Of a DNA stretch of 64,000 nucleotides, positions 24,341 to 32,636 are shown piece after piece. The DNA is taken from positions 620,001 to 684,000 of the forward strand of contig CAVWQE010000006.1 of assembly GCA_963757135.1 (NCBI GenBank). The letters run 5' to 3'. Position numbers and translations under genes: made by a program. The stretch comes from Gp1-AA145 sp963757135 (GTDB lineage Bacteria; Acidobacteriota; Terriglobia; Terriglobales; Acidobacteriaceae). Positions within the stretch are counted from its first letter, which is position 1. Every line of letters begins with the position of its first letter. The notes under the pieces are model-generated. The model was not told where the DNA came from. It searched no databases and saw nothing but the letters and a program-made list of their open reading frames with translations.

Positions 24341-24430
24341 GGCGGGTGCCCTCACCCGCCTGGCCGAGCGAAGCTCGGCAAAGTTCTCGGCGAGCTTTGC
24401 TCGCCCGCCTCGGACGAGGGCGTCCAGGCG
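24341..24430. repeat. Four consecutive hairpins between nrdR and icd
   Basis: The gap holds four adjacent perfect or near-perfect hairpins. They are GGCGGGTG-ccct-CACCCGCC (24341-24360), GCCGAGC-gaa-GCTCGGC (24363-24379) and GGCGAGC-ttt-GCTCGCC (24389-24405), then CGCCT/AGGCG with an inner GGACG/CGTCC (24406-24430). They begin right after the nrdR stop and end 13 bases before the icd start. There is no T-tract, so this is not a simple terminator. The first unit resembles the intergenic word GGGGCGGGTGCCCTCACCCGCC seen in acidobacteria. Confidence 0.85.
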
Positions 24431-24443
24431 TACGTGATCTCTC

Positions 24444-25469
24444 ATGACTCACAAAATCACTCTCATTCCCGGCGACGGCATCGGCACAGAAGTTACTGCG
24501 GCGGTTGTTCGCATTCTTGAAGCCACAGGTCTCAAATTCGAATGGGAAACCGTTCAAGCGGGCGCCGAGGCCTTTGAAAAATACAAGGAATACATCCCGA
24601 AGGAACTCACGCAATCCATCGAGCGCACCCACGTCGCTCTGAAGGGCCCGATCACTACACCAGTTGGCGGCGGATTCGCCAGCATCAACGTGCAGTTGCG
24701 TAAGCAATTCGATCTTTATGCCAACTTCCGGCCGGTGCGCAATCTGCCGCACATTCCCACGCGCTATCCCGATGTTGACCTAGTCATCGTCCGCGAAAAT
24801 ACCGAGAGCCTTTACTCCGGCCTCGAACACGAAGTCGTCCCGGGAGTGGTCGAAAGCCTGAAGATCATCACCGAAAAAGCTTCGACCCGCATCTCGCGCT
24901 TCGCCTTCGAATACGCGCGCAAGAACCAGCGCAAGAAGGTGCACTCAATTCACAAGGCCAACATCATGAAGTTGTCAGACGGGTTGTTCCTGCGCTGCTC
25001 GCGGAACGTGTCGAAGGAATATCCCGAGATCACTTACGGCGAGCACATCGTAGACAACACCTGTATGCAATTGGTGATGAACCCCTACCAGTACGACGTG
25101 ATGGTGATGGAAAATCTGTACGGCGACATCATCTCCGACCTTTGCGCCGGATTGGTGGGCGGCCTTGGCCTTGTGCCCAGCGCTAACTTGGGCGAGCACT
25201 GCGCGATCTTCGAAGCAGTCCACGGTTCCGCGCCTGATATCGCCGGAAAGAATATGGCCAACCCAACTGCGCTGCTGCGCTCAGCTCTGCTCATGCTGCG
25301 TCATATAGGTGAGCCTGAAGCCGCGCTAAAAATCCGCGATGCTTTGGAAAGGGTCTATCGCGACCGCGACAAACTGACGAAAGACGTCGGCGGGAAGGCG
25401 GGCACGTCGGAGTTCGCCGACGAAGTGATCAAAGCGATGGCAGCCGCCAGTAGCGCTAGCTCAGTTTGA
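24444..25469 (+). CDS. icd: Isocitrate dehydrogenase, NAD-type
   Basis: It oxidises isocitrate to 2-oxoglutarate in the citric acid cycle. The 341-residue enzyme belongs to the short isocitrate/isopropylmalate dehydrogenase group: ITLIPGDGIGTEVT, VALKGPITTPVGGGF, NVQLRKQFDLYANFRP, IVRENTESLYSG, the catalytic region NIMKLSDGLF and YGDIISDLCAGLVGGLGL, and the cofactor block AVHGSAPDIAGKNMANP. The SINVQLRK substrate helix points to isocitrate rather than isopropylmalate. A homoisocitrate or leuB role cannot be fully excluded. Its last nine bases overlap the convergent pilin-like gene. Confidence 0.85.
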   Translation: MTHKITLIPGDGIGTEVTAAVVRILEATGLKFEWETVQAGAEAFEKYKEYIPKELTQSIERTHVALKGPITTPVGGGFASINVQLRKQFDLYANFRPVRNLPHIPTRYPDVDLVIVRENTESLYSGLEHEVVPGVVESLKIITEKASTRISRFAFEYARKNQRKKVHSIHKANIMKLSDGLFLRCSRNVSKEYPEITYGEHIVDNTCMQLVMNPYQYDVMVMENLYGDIISDLCAGLVGGLGLVPSANLGEHCAIFEAVHGSAPDIAGKNMANPTALLRSALLMLRHIGEPEAALKIRDALERVYRDRDKLTKDVGGKAGTSEFADEVIKAMAAASSASSV

Positions 25470-25841
25470 GCTCTGCACCACCATACTCTCATCGACCCAG
25501 AGGTGCGGCGGTGCGCCCGGCGCAGAGGTGTCTGCCGTCACGCGAAAACTGCTGCCCGTGATATCCACGCCGTAAGTGTAGGGATCGCGGCTACCACGAA
25601 CGCTCATGTACTTGCCCGAAGTCAGCTCATCAAGCGAAGCGTACCTTCCCTGTTCAGCATTGAAGGCGCGCTCGGCGTTGGCGATTGCGATCAGATCGTT
25701 CTTAACGCCGATCACGTTCACCGTCGTCTGGGGATTGGCGTTCGGCGCCGATCCCGAAACGCTTTGCGCCTGCCGCGAATAAATAAACATCCCAATTGCC
25801 ATCGCAATGACCATGGCAAGAAGCCCAAATGTGCCGCGCAT
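25461..25841 (-). CDS. Pseudopilin-like protein with one N-terminal membrane segment
   Basis: ATG 25841 is preceded by GGAGGAAGAT and gives 126 residues. Residues 4-20 (TFGLLAMVIAMAIGMFI) form a membrane helix, followed by a linker and the block KNDLIAIANAERAFNAEQGRYASLDEL. That block resembles the alpha-beta start of type IV pilins and type II secretion pseudopilins. The prepilin peptidase site (Gly-Phe-Thr-Leu-Ile-Glu) is missing, so it is probably a membrane-anchored pilin-like protein and not a processed pilin. It converges with icd, sharing nine bases. Confidence 0.7.
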   Translation of the reverse strand: MRGTFGLLAMVIAMAIGMFIYSRQAQSVSGSAPNANPQTTVNVIGVKNDLIAIANAERAFNAEQGRYASLDELTSGKYMSVRGSRDPYTYGVDITGSSFRVTADTSAPGAPPHLWVDESMVVQSSN

Positions 25842-25999
25842 ATCTTCCTCCAATACTCAATTGCACAGCGGAATCGGGTCCGTCGCAAGTAACCAGAGTG
25901 TTTGAACCTCGCGTTGCACGAACACCGGCTTTGCCCCTCAGCCCCGGCCAAGCCTCGGCTTATCGCTGGTAAAATAGCTAGTTTCCAGGAGAGTCCCTT

Positions 26000-26929
26000 T
26001 TGACGTCAGAAACTGTGTCCTACAACCCCTGGCACCATCGGATTGCGGTTTTCATCGCGGTCGTCACTTTTTTCGTCATCATCGCGGGCGCGCTGGTTAC
26101 CAGCGAAGACGCGGGCCTTTCCGTTCCCGACTGGCCGACATCCTATGGGCATTTCCTGCGTCTGCCGCCCTGGGTCGGCGGGATCGTGTTTGAACACAGC
26201 CACCGCATGATCGCGTTCTTTACCGGAACCTGCACGCTGGTGATCGCATTCTGGACCTTGTTCGTCGAGCGCCGCCGCTGGATGAAAATTCTGGCCTTCG
26301 GCGCGCTGGCCACCATCATCGTTCAGGGAATATTAGGCGGCGTCACGGTTCTGCACTTTCTGCCGCCAGCAGTTTCAACCGCGCATGCCGCGATTGCGCA
26401 GACATTCTTCTGCATCGCGGTGGCAATTGCCGTGTTCACAGGACGCCACTGGGTCGAAGAAACGCCTCAACCGGTCGCGGACAACGGCCATCCCAAGCTT
26501 CTGGTTCTGTGCTTCTACTCAATTTTTATTCTGTACGTGCAGTTAATTCTCGGCGCGATGTTCCGTCATCGCGGCATGCCCTGGTGGCCGCATGTAGTCA
26601 ACGCCGTTTCCGTCACGGTGATCCTGGCGTGGACAGGCGTTCGCGCCATGCGATTTCGCGAGATCCCCGCGGTGCGGCGGTTAGGAATGCTCGTGCACTC
26701 GCTATTGCTGGTACAGATATTGTTGGGCTTCGCCTCTTTTTATACCCGCATCGTGCTGGGCGCTGACGCCCCGCAGCCCGAACTCCCTATGATCGTTTCG
26801 ACTGTGGCGCATGTTGCGGTTGGGGCGCTGCTGCTGGCGACAACGGTTGTGCTGACGATTCAGGTGTGGAGACACGTCGCCGTGCAGCCAGCGCAGGCGG
26901 CGGTTGAGGGCCGAACGATTACCGCGTAG
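26000..26929 (+). CDS. ctaA: Heme A synthase (COX15/CtaA)
   Basis: It oxidises heme O to heme A for cytochrome oxidase. The 309-residue membrane protein has about eight helices in two homologous halves. Family motifs include VTSEDAGLSVPDWPTSYG, the heme-ligand EHSHRMIAFFTG and the second-half AHAAIAQTFFC. The start is TTG 26000 with an AGGAGAG ribosome site. Other cytochrome oxidase genes are not in the window. Confidence 0.93.
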   Translation: MTSETVSYNPWHHRIAVFIAVVTFFVIIAGALVTSEDAGLSVPDWPTSYGHFLRLPPWVGGIVFEHSHRMIAFFTGTCTLVIAFWTLFVERRRWMKILAFGALATIIVQGILGGVTVLHFLPPAVSTAHAAIAQTFFCIAVAIAVFTGRHWVEETPQPVADNGHPKLLVLCFYSIFILYVQLILGAMFRHRGMPWWPHVVNAVSVTVILAWTGVRAMRFREIPAVRRLGMLVHSLLLVQILLGFASFYTRIVLGADAPQPELPMIVSTVAHVAVGALLLATTVVLTIQVWRHVAVQPAQAAVEGRTITA

Positions 26930-26941
26930 CTGGTTTGCGGC

Positions 26942-28633
26942 TCATTTCCCAGCACCCTGGCTCTGCATTCTTGCCTTCTCGAACTCATCACCTTTTTCCC
27001 ATCCCACTAACTTGGGCTGCGATGCCGCCGCCCATCCCAGCGCGAATCCAAATCGCGCCATGGCCGCGTCGCCGGTGAAATCCATACTCGGAACGTACTC
27101 ATCACTCGGCTGGTGATATTGCTTGTTGGTGTAATCCTCCGCCTGTTGCAAGCCCCACTCAGTGTTGTGGCCTTTGTACTTCATGCCTTCATTAATTGAG
27201 AACGCGGGCACGCCTACGCGCGCTAAACTGAAATGATCCGACCGGTAATAGTGGCCGGCCTCGGGATGCGAATCCGGACGGATAGCCAACCGGAATTCTT
27301 TGGCCATAGCCTCAACGGTAGGATTGAAGTCGGTCCGCTCCGATCCTGAAACCTCTACTTCTTCGGGTGCGCCCAGCGGCGGAATGTCATCGAAATTCAA
27401 GTCCAGCGAAATTTTCCCCGCCGGAACCGGGGGATGCTTGCCCAGATATTCCGACCCCAGCAATCCCTGCTCTTCGGCTGTCACCGCGGCGAACAGGACA
27501 GACCGGCGAGGTCGGCTCTGAGACTGCGAGAATACCCGCGCCAGTTCGAGCACAATTCCGCAACCCGTCGCGTTGTCTCGCGCGCCATTGTAGATGTTGT
27601 CTCCAGGCATGTCGGGACGAATGCCAAGATGGTCGTAGTGAGCGGTGTAAATGACGGCTTCACTACTTAGCTTCGGGTCCGACCCCGGCAGCATAGCCAC
27701 CACATTTCGCGATGAGAAAGGCCGAATCTTGCTCACCAGGCGCGCCTTCAACTTCACCGGCAGCGCGACGGGATGAAAGCTGCGCGACTGCGCATCTTCC
27801 ATCATCTTCTTGAGGTCCATCCCGGAGTTCTGCGCCAGTTTGCGCGCAACGTCGAGCTGAATCCACGAAGCCGCTTTCAATTGTGGCGCGTCACTCTTTA
27901 GAAACGACTTCTCGCCGGAATTGGAATTGCGCACAACTTCCCACGGATAGCTGGCCATTTCGGCTTTGTGAATCAGAATCGCTCCGACCGCGCCGCGGCG
28001 GGCGGCCTCTTCATACTTGTACGTCCAGCGGCCGTAGTAAGTGAGTGCCGGCCCCTTGAAAAAATTGGGATCATTCGAACTGGGTTCGTTCACCAGCATC
28101 AGCAGCACTTTGCCGCGAACGTCCACGCCTTTGTAGTCGTCCCACTGATATTCCGGCGCATCAATTCCATATCCAACGTAAACGATAGGAGCGTCAATGT
28201 CGTCGGACGCATGCTGCGTCTGGTCATAAGCGACATAATCGTCGAGAGGCTTGAGCTTTTGTGTGTCACCCTTGTTTGGAACCAAATCAAATGTTGTTTC
28301 GGCCCCGGGAGTAATGCCCACGAAAGACACCTGCTGGAAAAATGTCCCGTTATCACCCGCCGCCTTCAGACCGTCGAGCCAGAACTGCGTAGCGATATAT
28401 TCCGCTGCTATATCTCCACCGCGCTGACCAGTGCCGCGCCCTTCCAGTAGATCGTGCGACAGAAAACGTACGTGGGCGCGAATGTGCTCAGGATCAATCT
28501 TCTGCAACGCGGAAATCGCCGCGGGCGGAAGATGCGCAGACGCTGACATGTCTGCGGCAGGTTTGTGAGCAGCCCGGGCAAAGGACAAAGAGATGATTAC
28601 GATTGGCACAACGGCAATCACGATCTTGCGCAT
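26942..28633 (-). CDS. M28-family zinc peptidase, secreted
   Basis: A 563-residue protein with a signal peptide (VIAVVPIVIISLSFARA). A PA-like insertion lies at about 130-260 (APIVYVGYGIDAPEYQWDDYKGVDVRGKVLLMLVNEP), and the M28 catalytic domain at about 320-545. Zinc ligands and catalytic residues are visible in TAHYDHLG, NGARDNATGCG, AEEQGLLGSEY and the C-terminal HNTEW. It is an aminopeptidase or related exopeptidase that acts outside the cytoplasm; the specificity is not clear. It lies leftward, alone, before an inverted repeat. Confidence 0.9.
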   Translation of the reverse strand: MRKIVIAVVPIVIISLSFARAAHKPAADMSASAHLPPAAISALQKIDPEHIRAHVRFLSHDLLEGRGTGQRGGDIAAEYIATQFWLDGLKAAGDNGTFFQQVSFVGITPGAETTFDLVPNKGDTQKLKPLDDYVAYDQTQHASDDIDAPIVYVGYGIDAPEYQWDDYKGVDVRGKVLLMLVNEPSSNDPNFFKGPALTYYGRWTYKYEEAARRGAVGAILIHKAEMASYPWEVVRNSNSGEKSFLKSDAPQLKAASWIQLDVARKLAQNSGMDLKKMMEDAQSRSFHPVALPVKLKARLVSKIRPFSSRNVVAMLPGSDPKLSSEAVIYTAHYDHLGIRPDMPGDNIYNGARDNATGCGIVLELARVFSQSQSRPRRSVLFAAVTAEEQGLLGSEYLGKHPPVPAGKISLDLNFDDIPPLGAPEEVEVSGSERTDFNPTVEAMAKEFRLAIRPDSHPEAGHYYRSDHFSLARVGVPAFSINEGMKYKGHNTEWGLQQAEDYTNKQYHQPSDEYVPSMDFTGDAAMARFGFALGWAAASQPKLVGWEKGDEFEKARMQSQGAGK

Positions 28634-28688
28634 TTCAGGCGAACTCCTGTTGGGGAGGTGAACGGAATATTGTACGGGAAGATATTTG

Positions 28689-28791
28689 AAAAGGCAGAAG
28701 TTAGAAGGCCTTCAAATGCAGAAGAAGTGAACTTACAATCGAGACAAAGTGGTTTTCACTTCTGCATTCTGACTTCTTACTTCTGCATTTT
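28689..28791. repeat. Inverted repeat of GCAGAAGT words
   Basis: The arms 28689-28731 and 28755-28791 are reverse complements apart from two small gaps. They are made of GCAGAAGTTAGAAG-type words. They fill most of the gap between the M28 peptidase start and the redoxin 3' end (both leftward). The loop is 23 bases. No T-tract follows. Confidence 0.8.
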
Positions 28792-28829
28792 CCTGGCTTG
28801 TCCGCGACCGCGGACTAGTTTCTGGAGCT

Positions 28830-29327
28830 TCAACCAGGGCGGAAATCAGCAATTTTCTCACTGGGTTGAAAGATCGACTGTGGGGTCGCGCTCGAAAGCG
28901 AAGCGGCTCGGCTGGCAATTTCCTCGAATTCCTGACGGACCCAGCTCACGCTCGAAACATCGATTTGACCATCTTCTGAAATCCAGAAGGCTGTCGGGAC
29001 AGTTGTCAGTCCATAGGCGTTGGAGACTGGAAATGTCTTGGTGTCATCGAGCAGGACCGGAAACGTAATCCCAAACTTCCGGACAAATTCCGTGGTGTCG
29101 CGGCCTTCGTTCTGCGAGACGCCGATAATCGTGAGCTTACTGCCTCCGTAGGCTTTGTTAATGCGCTCGAAATACGGCAGTGCATATTGGCAAACCGGGC
29201 ATGAAATCTTGAAGAAGATGGCGAGGACCGGCCCGCGGCCCAACGTATCTTGCAGCGAAAATTTCGATCCATCCGTTGACGCCAATTCGATTTGTGGCGC
29301 TTTCGTTCCGGCAACAAGTGCAGCCAT
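28830..29327 (-). CDS. Redoxin (AhpC/TSA or TlpA-like thiol protein)
   Basis: ATG 29327 is preceded by GGAGGAAAT, giving 165 residues that start MAALVAGTKAPQIELASTDG. The thioredoxin-fold core has IFFKISCPVCQYALPYF, so two Cys in a CPVC motif as in TlpA/Bcp-like oxidoreductases, followed by GVSQNEGRDTTEFVRKFGITFPVLLDD and TTVPTAFWI. A longer reading from 29366 adds MKWLSGLFGGNRT. Possible roles are peroxide reduction or disulfide exchange. It is 60 bases after mutY in the same direction. Confidence 0.85.
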   Translation of the reverse strand: MAALVAGTKAPQIELASTDGSKFSLQDTLGRGPVLAIFFKISCPVCQYALPYFERINKAYGGSKLTIIGVSQNEGRDTTEFVRKFGITFPVLLDDTKTFPVSNAYGLTTVPTAFWISEDGQIDVSSVSWVRQEFEEIASRAASLSSATPQSIFQPSEKIADFRPG

Positions 29328-29387
29328 CGTTCTATTTCCTCCGAATAAACCGCTCAGCCATTTCATGGAGGCCTCGCTATCCTTTAG

Positions 29388-30365
29388 TTAGATGACTTCA
29401 CCGTGGCCGAGGATTTTTCTCGCCAGGCCGGTCAGCGGGATTGCGTTTAGCCGCGAAACCTTCACCCATCGGCCAATTCCCGGCAGGATCCGGCATTTTA
29501 CAACCTTAACTTTGAAATCCGTCACCGTGATGGAGTGCTTCATACTGAATAGCACCTCGTCGGTGTCATTTTGCGAAGTTGCTTCCGGCAGTTCCCACAT
29601 TCCTGGCATGAGGGTGCAGTCAGCCGGCCGCCGCACCAATAAAACTGCGGCTCCGCGTACAGACAGAGCGTATGCGACCTCACGCTTGAACTGACGGGGT
29701 TTGCTTCTTGGGCTCCCACCTTGGCCTTGGGTTCGGCAGAATCTTTGGATGGGGCAAACTCCGCAGCGCGGCTCATCCGGCAAACAGATGGTTGCGCCCA
29801 GTTCCATCATTGCCTGATTGAAATCACCCGGGCATTGCGCATCGAGCAAAGCTTGCGCGTAGGACCACAATTTTTTCCCTGCAATCAAGCGGCCCAGTAA
29901 ACGCCGAAGCACCCGCTCGACATTGCCGTCCACAACGGCGACCGGTTCTTCAAAGGCAATGCTGGCAACCGCCGCCGCCGTATATTTGCCGACGCCCGGC
30001 AAATTTCGCAAATCTTCGCTGGTTCCCGGGAATTTGCCCTTTAGCTGCCGCACTACCATTCTCGCCGCGGCGTGCAGATTTCGCGCGCGCCGGTAATACC
30101 CCAGCCCGCTCCATTCCGCCAGAACCGACGATTCTCTTGCACGCGCCAATTCTTGCACCGAGGGGAATCGCTGCAAGAATCTCTGGTAGCGTTCGATCAC
30201 GACCGCAACTCGGGTCTGCTGCAGCATGACTTCGGAAACCCAAATACGATAAGGATCTCGCGTGTTGCGCCACGGCAGGTCGCGCCCATTCTTCCCATAC
30301 CAGGAGAGCAAGGCCCGACGCAGGCGACGCACATCTTGATTTCCGAGTGAAAGACTCCGCGTCAT
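29388..30365 (-). CDS. mutY: A/G-specific adenine glycosylase
   Basis: It removes adenine mispaired with 8-oxoguanine. The 325-residue protein has LLSWYGKNGRDLPWRNTRDPYRIWVSEVMLQQT with the catalytic Glu, the helix-hairpin-helix RNLPGVGKYTAAAV with the catalytic Asp in AVVDGNVERV, and the iron-sulfur ligands in CLPDEPRCGVCPIQRFC. The C-terminal third is a NUDIX-like 8-oxoG recognition domain (VRRPADCTLMPGMWELPE), slightly shorter than in E. coli. It lies directly upstream of the redoxin gene. Confidence 0.95.
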   Translation of the reverse strand: MTRSLSLGNQDVRRLRRALLSWYGKNGRDLPWRNTRDPYRIWVSEVMLQQTRVAVVIERYQRFLQRFPSVQELARARESSVLAEWSGLGYYRRARNLHAAARMVVRQLKGKFPGTSEDLRNLPGVGKYTAAAVASIAFEEPVAVVDGNVERVLRRLLGRLIAGKKLWSYAQALLDAQCPGDFNQAMMELGATICLPDEPRCGVCPIQRFCRTQGQGGSPRSKPRQFKREVAYALSVRGAAVLLVRRPADCTLMPGMWELPEATSQNDTDEVLFSMKHSITVTDFKVKVVKCRILPGIGRWVKVSRLNAIPLTGLARKILGHGEVI

Positions 30366-30597
30366 CGTGATCGGATTGTAATCCGCTGCTCAGTTCGGGC
30401 CCAAGTAAAGTAATTCGTCCTTCGCACTTCGCGACCATTGCGGTCTTCGCGGTTAAAAGCTTTTTGATCTCTCCGATGCCACAGAATTTAGAGCCAACCG
30501 TACCCTCCAGTAGTCTTACGACTCATTCCCGATTGACCCTGCCTGTTTGCCGATGAATAATGCATGTAACTGATCGCCTAAGCGGGAGTGCAAATAC

Positions 30598-30816
30598 ATG
30601 ACCGACTTCAACCAGGCCAGCGCGCGCGTAAACAAAACTGTTGGCGAAACCACGGAACGCATCGAAAAAGAAACGGCAGATTTTATCAAGTACCTCAACG
30701 ACGAAGTGGTTCCAGCAGTGCGCCAGCATTCGAGCAAAGCGCTGCGTACCGCCGCCGAAAAACTGACAGAGTTCGCGAATTATATGGAAAAGCACTCGAC
30801 CACCGCCCCCAAATGA
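30598..30816 (+). CDS. Small helical protein of unknown function
   Basis: A 72-residue protein, almost all predicted helix: a stretch TVGETTERIEKETADFIKYL and a second amphipathic helix (SSKALRTAAEKLTEFANYM). There is no signal peptide and no Cys. I do not recognise it, though the look is like small helical stress or phasin-like proteins. Its stop overlaps the start of the RlpA gene by ATGA, so the two are translated together. A possible -35 (TTGACC, near 30533) lies upstream. Confidence 0.7.
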   Translation: MTDFNQASARVNKTVGETTERIEKETADFIKYLNDEVVPAVRQHSSKALRTAAEKLTEFANYMEKHSTTAPK

Positions 30817-31544
30817 AGACCGCCGTCGTCCTACCTCTATTGCTGGTTTTTCTGGTCGGCTGCTCGCATAAGCCGGTCTCGGTAGCGGTTCCAGAAGCGC
30901 CTCCGCTGGCGCCCGCCCAACCCTCGGAGTCGGAGTCAAGAAACGCCGGCCCGCAGACAAATACTGACCAACCCGACTTCCCTGTCGACGCCAAACCGCT
31001 GTGGTCTGAAACCGGAATTGCCAGTTGGTATGGCGCTCCGTATCACAATCGCCGCGCCGCGAATGGCGAGGTCTATGACATGCACGCCATGACTGCGGCG
31101 CATCGCACGCTACCACTGGGAACGATTGTTAGGGTAACGGATGTCAAGACGGGATCATCGGCATTAGTCCGCATTACCGATCGCGGGCCATTCATCGAAG
31201 GCCGCGTCATTGATCTCTCGCGCTCGGCGGCGGAGAAGGTCGGCATCGTCCAGCGCGGCACGGCTGAGGTACGCGTCGATGTCTTGAAAACGCCATCGCC
31301 GGTGGTTACGGGCGGACGATGGGCGGTCCAGATTGGCGCCATCGAACGCGAGAAGGCAGCGCGTGAGCTGGCCGCGCGTCTTTCGCGACGATATCGAACC
31401 GCGAATGTTTTGACGTTCAACAGCCCGGTGGGAGATTGGTGGGTGCGAATCCGCGTCAAAGATGACCTGCGAGCCCGCGCCGAGGAAGTCGTGCACGACA
31501 CCACCACCAGCGAAGGCGCAATTTTTCTGGTAAGACTGGATTGA
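30813..31544 (+). CDS. rlpA: RlpA-like septal-ring lipoprotein with SPOR domain
   Basis: The start ATG 30813 overlaps the stop of the small upstream gene. The 243-residue product has a lipoprotein signal with lipobox FLVGC (Cys17), a Pro-rich linker, and a double-psi beta-barrel domain with GIASWYGAPYHNRRAANGEVYDMHAMTAAHRTLPLGTIVRV and ITDRGPF. A C-terminal SPOR domain follows (WAVQIGAIEREKAARELAARLS). RlpA is a peptidoglycan lytic transglycosylase that acts on denuded glycan strands at the septum. A second RlpA-like gene is at 59988. Confidence 0.92.
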   Translation: MKTAVVLPLLLVFLVGCSHKPVSVAVPEAPPLAPAQPSESESRNAGPQTNTDQPDFPVDAKPLWSETGIASWYGAPYHNRRAANGEVYDMHAMTAAHRTLPLGTIVRVTDVKTGSSALVRITDRGPFIEGRVIDLSRSAAEKVGIVQRGTAEVRVDVLKTPSPVVTGGRWAVQIGAIEREKAARELAARLSRRYRTANVLTFNSPVGDWWVRIRVKDDLRARAEEVVHDTTTSEGAIFLVRLD

Positions 31545-31636
31545 AGAATTGAGTCAGTGAGCGTTGAATCATTCAAACCCGAGCGGCAGAATTTGCTGGT
31601 TTTTTAATGATTCAATGCCCCCGATGATTCAATTCC
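31545..31636. repeat. Inverted repeat of TTGAATCATT words
   Basis: The left arm 31545-31579 and right arm 31598-31636 are reverse complements with small gaps. Shared words are GAATTGA and TTGAATCATT. The left arm begins immediately after the rlpA stop codon and the right arm ends 25 bases before the HIT gene start. A T-run (TTTTTTAATG) in the right arm could give some terminator activity. Confidence 0.8.
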
Positions 31637-31661
31637 GCAGTGCCGATAGCAAGGACACGCC

Positions 31662-32003
31662 ATGGATAGCTGCCTATTCTGCAAGATCATCGCGGGAGAG
31701 ATCCCATCCAAGAAGGTTTACGAGGACGAGCACACCTTCGCGTTTGAGGACATCGATCCGAAGGCCCCGACTCACGTGCTCGTTGTCCCCAAGGAGCACA
31801 TCGAGGGCCTGAATCGAGCCAGCGAAAAGGAAGCGGAAATTGTCGGCCTCTGCCACCTCTCAGCCGCCCGTATCGCACGTGAGCGGCAGATAGAAGACGG
31901 GTATCGGACGGTCCTGAACGTAGGCCCCAAATCCGGTCAATCGGTGTTTCACTTACATGTTCACCTGCTGGGCGGGCGCGACCTGCGCTGGCCTCCGGGG
32001 TAG
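31662..32003 (+). CDS. HIT-family (HINT-like) nucleotide hydrolase
   Basis: The 113-residue protein has CLFCKIIAGEIPSKKVYEDE, with Cys4 and Cys7 as part of a possible zinc site, THVLVVPKEHI, NVGPKSGQSVFHLHVHLLGG and the histidine triad H97-H99-H101. HINT enzymes hydrolyse nucleoside phosphoramidates such as AMP-lysine. Length is normal and the active site is complete. It lies between rlpA and the TonB-like gene. Confidence 0.94.
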   Translation: MDSCLFCKIIAGEIPSKKVYEDEHTFAFEDIDPKAPTHVLVVPKEHIEGLNRASEKEAEIVGLCHLSAARIARERQIEDGYRTVLNVGPKSGQSVFHLHVHLLGGRDLRWPPG

Positions 32004-32028
32004 AATAGAGCGAAGCCGGGGTGGCCGT

Positions 32029-32613
32029 ATGTTTGAAATCCCGCCAGTTCGCAATCGCAAATATACCGTCGCATTGCTCTCATCTTTCGTGATTCACTGC
32101 GCGATCGTGTTCTTGTGGCTGCAGCGCGCGCCTATGTTCGTGCGGACATCGTCGGTAGCTTGGGGGCAGCACGAACGATCTCAGGCGCTGGTCTATGTTC
32201 CCAGCCCGGCAGAACGTCCGGTGCTTCAGAAGCAGCCGATTCGCATTGTCAAACACAAGGCTGCACAGTTGCCCGTGCCTACACCGGCTGAATTAGCTCG
32301 AGCCGGCACACCCACTGGATCTCTCGCGCAGGGGCCCGGGTCGGGCATCGAAGCCAGGCCCGCGATCCCGCTGGTATTCCCTGACCCCGCAATTTTTCCG
32401 TGGCAGCTAAAAGGCGTGCAAGGCGACGTGATCGTCGAAGTAACGATTGATGATCAGGGCAACGTGACCGCGACCCGAGTGCTGCAATCACTGCAGCAGG
32501 ACATCGACGAAAAGGTGCTAGCCACGCTGCGCGTATGGCGATTCAGACCGGCGAGTATGGACGGAGTGGCGATCAGTTCACGCCAGGACGTTCACTTTCA
32601 TTTTCCCGGCTAG
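32029..32613 (+). CDS. TonB-like energy-transducing protein
   Basis: A 194-residue protein from ATG 32029. An N-terminal membrane anchor (TVALLSSFVIHCAIVFLWL) is followed by a Pro/Gln-rich periplasmic linker and a C-terminal TonB domain (GDVIVEVTIDDQGNVTATRVLQSL, ATLRVWRFRPAS). No ExbB/ExbD genes are near. In acidobacteria such free-standing TonB-like proteins often accompany outer-membrane transport, but a partner is not visible here. Confidence 0.82.
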   Translation: MFEIPPVRNRKYTVALLSSFVIHCAIVFLWLQRAPMFVRTSSVAWGQHERSQALVYVPSPAERPVLQKQPIRIVKHKAAQLPVPTPAELARAGTPTGSLAQGPGSGIEARPAIPLVFPDPAIFPWQLKGVQGDVIVEVTIDDQGNVTATRVLQSLQQDIDEKVLATLRVWRFRPASMDGVAISSRQDVHFHFPG

Positions 32614-32636
32614 AACCTTCCAAGCGAAAACATTGG

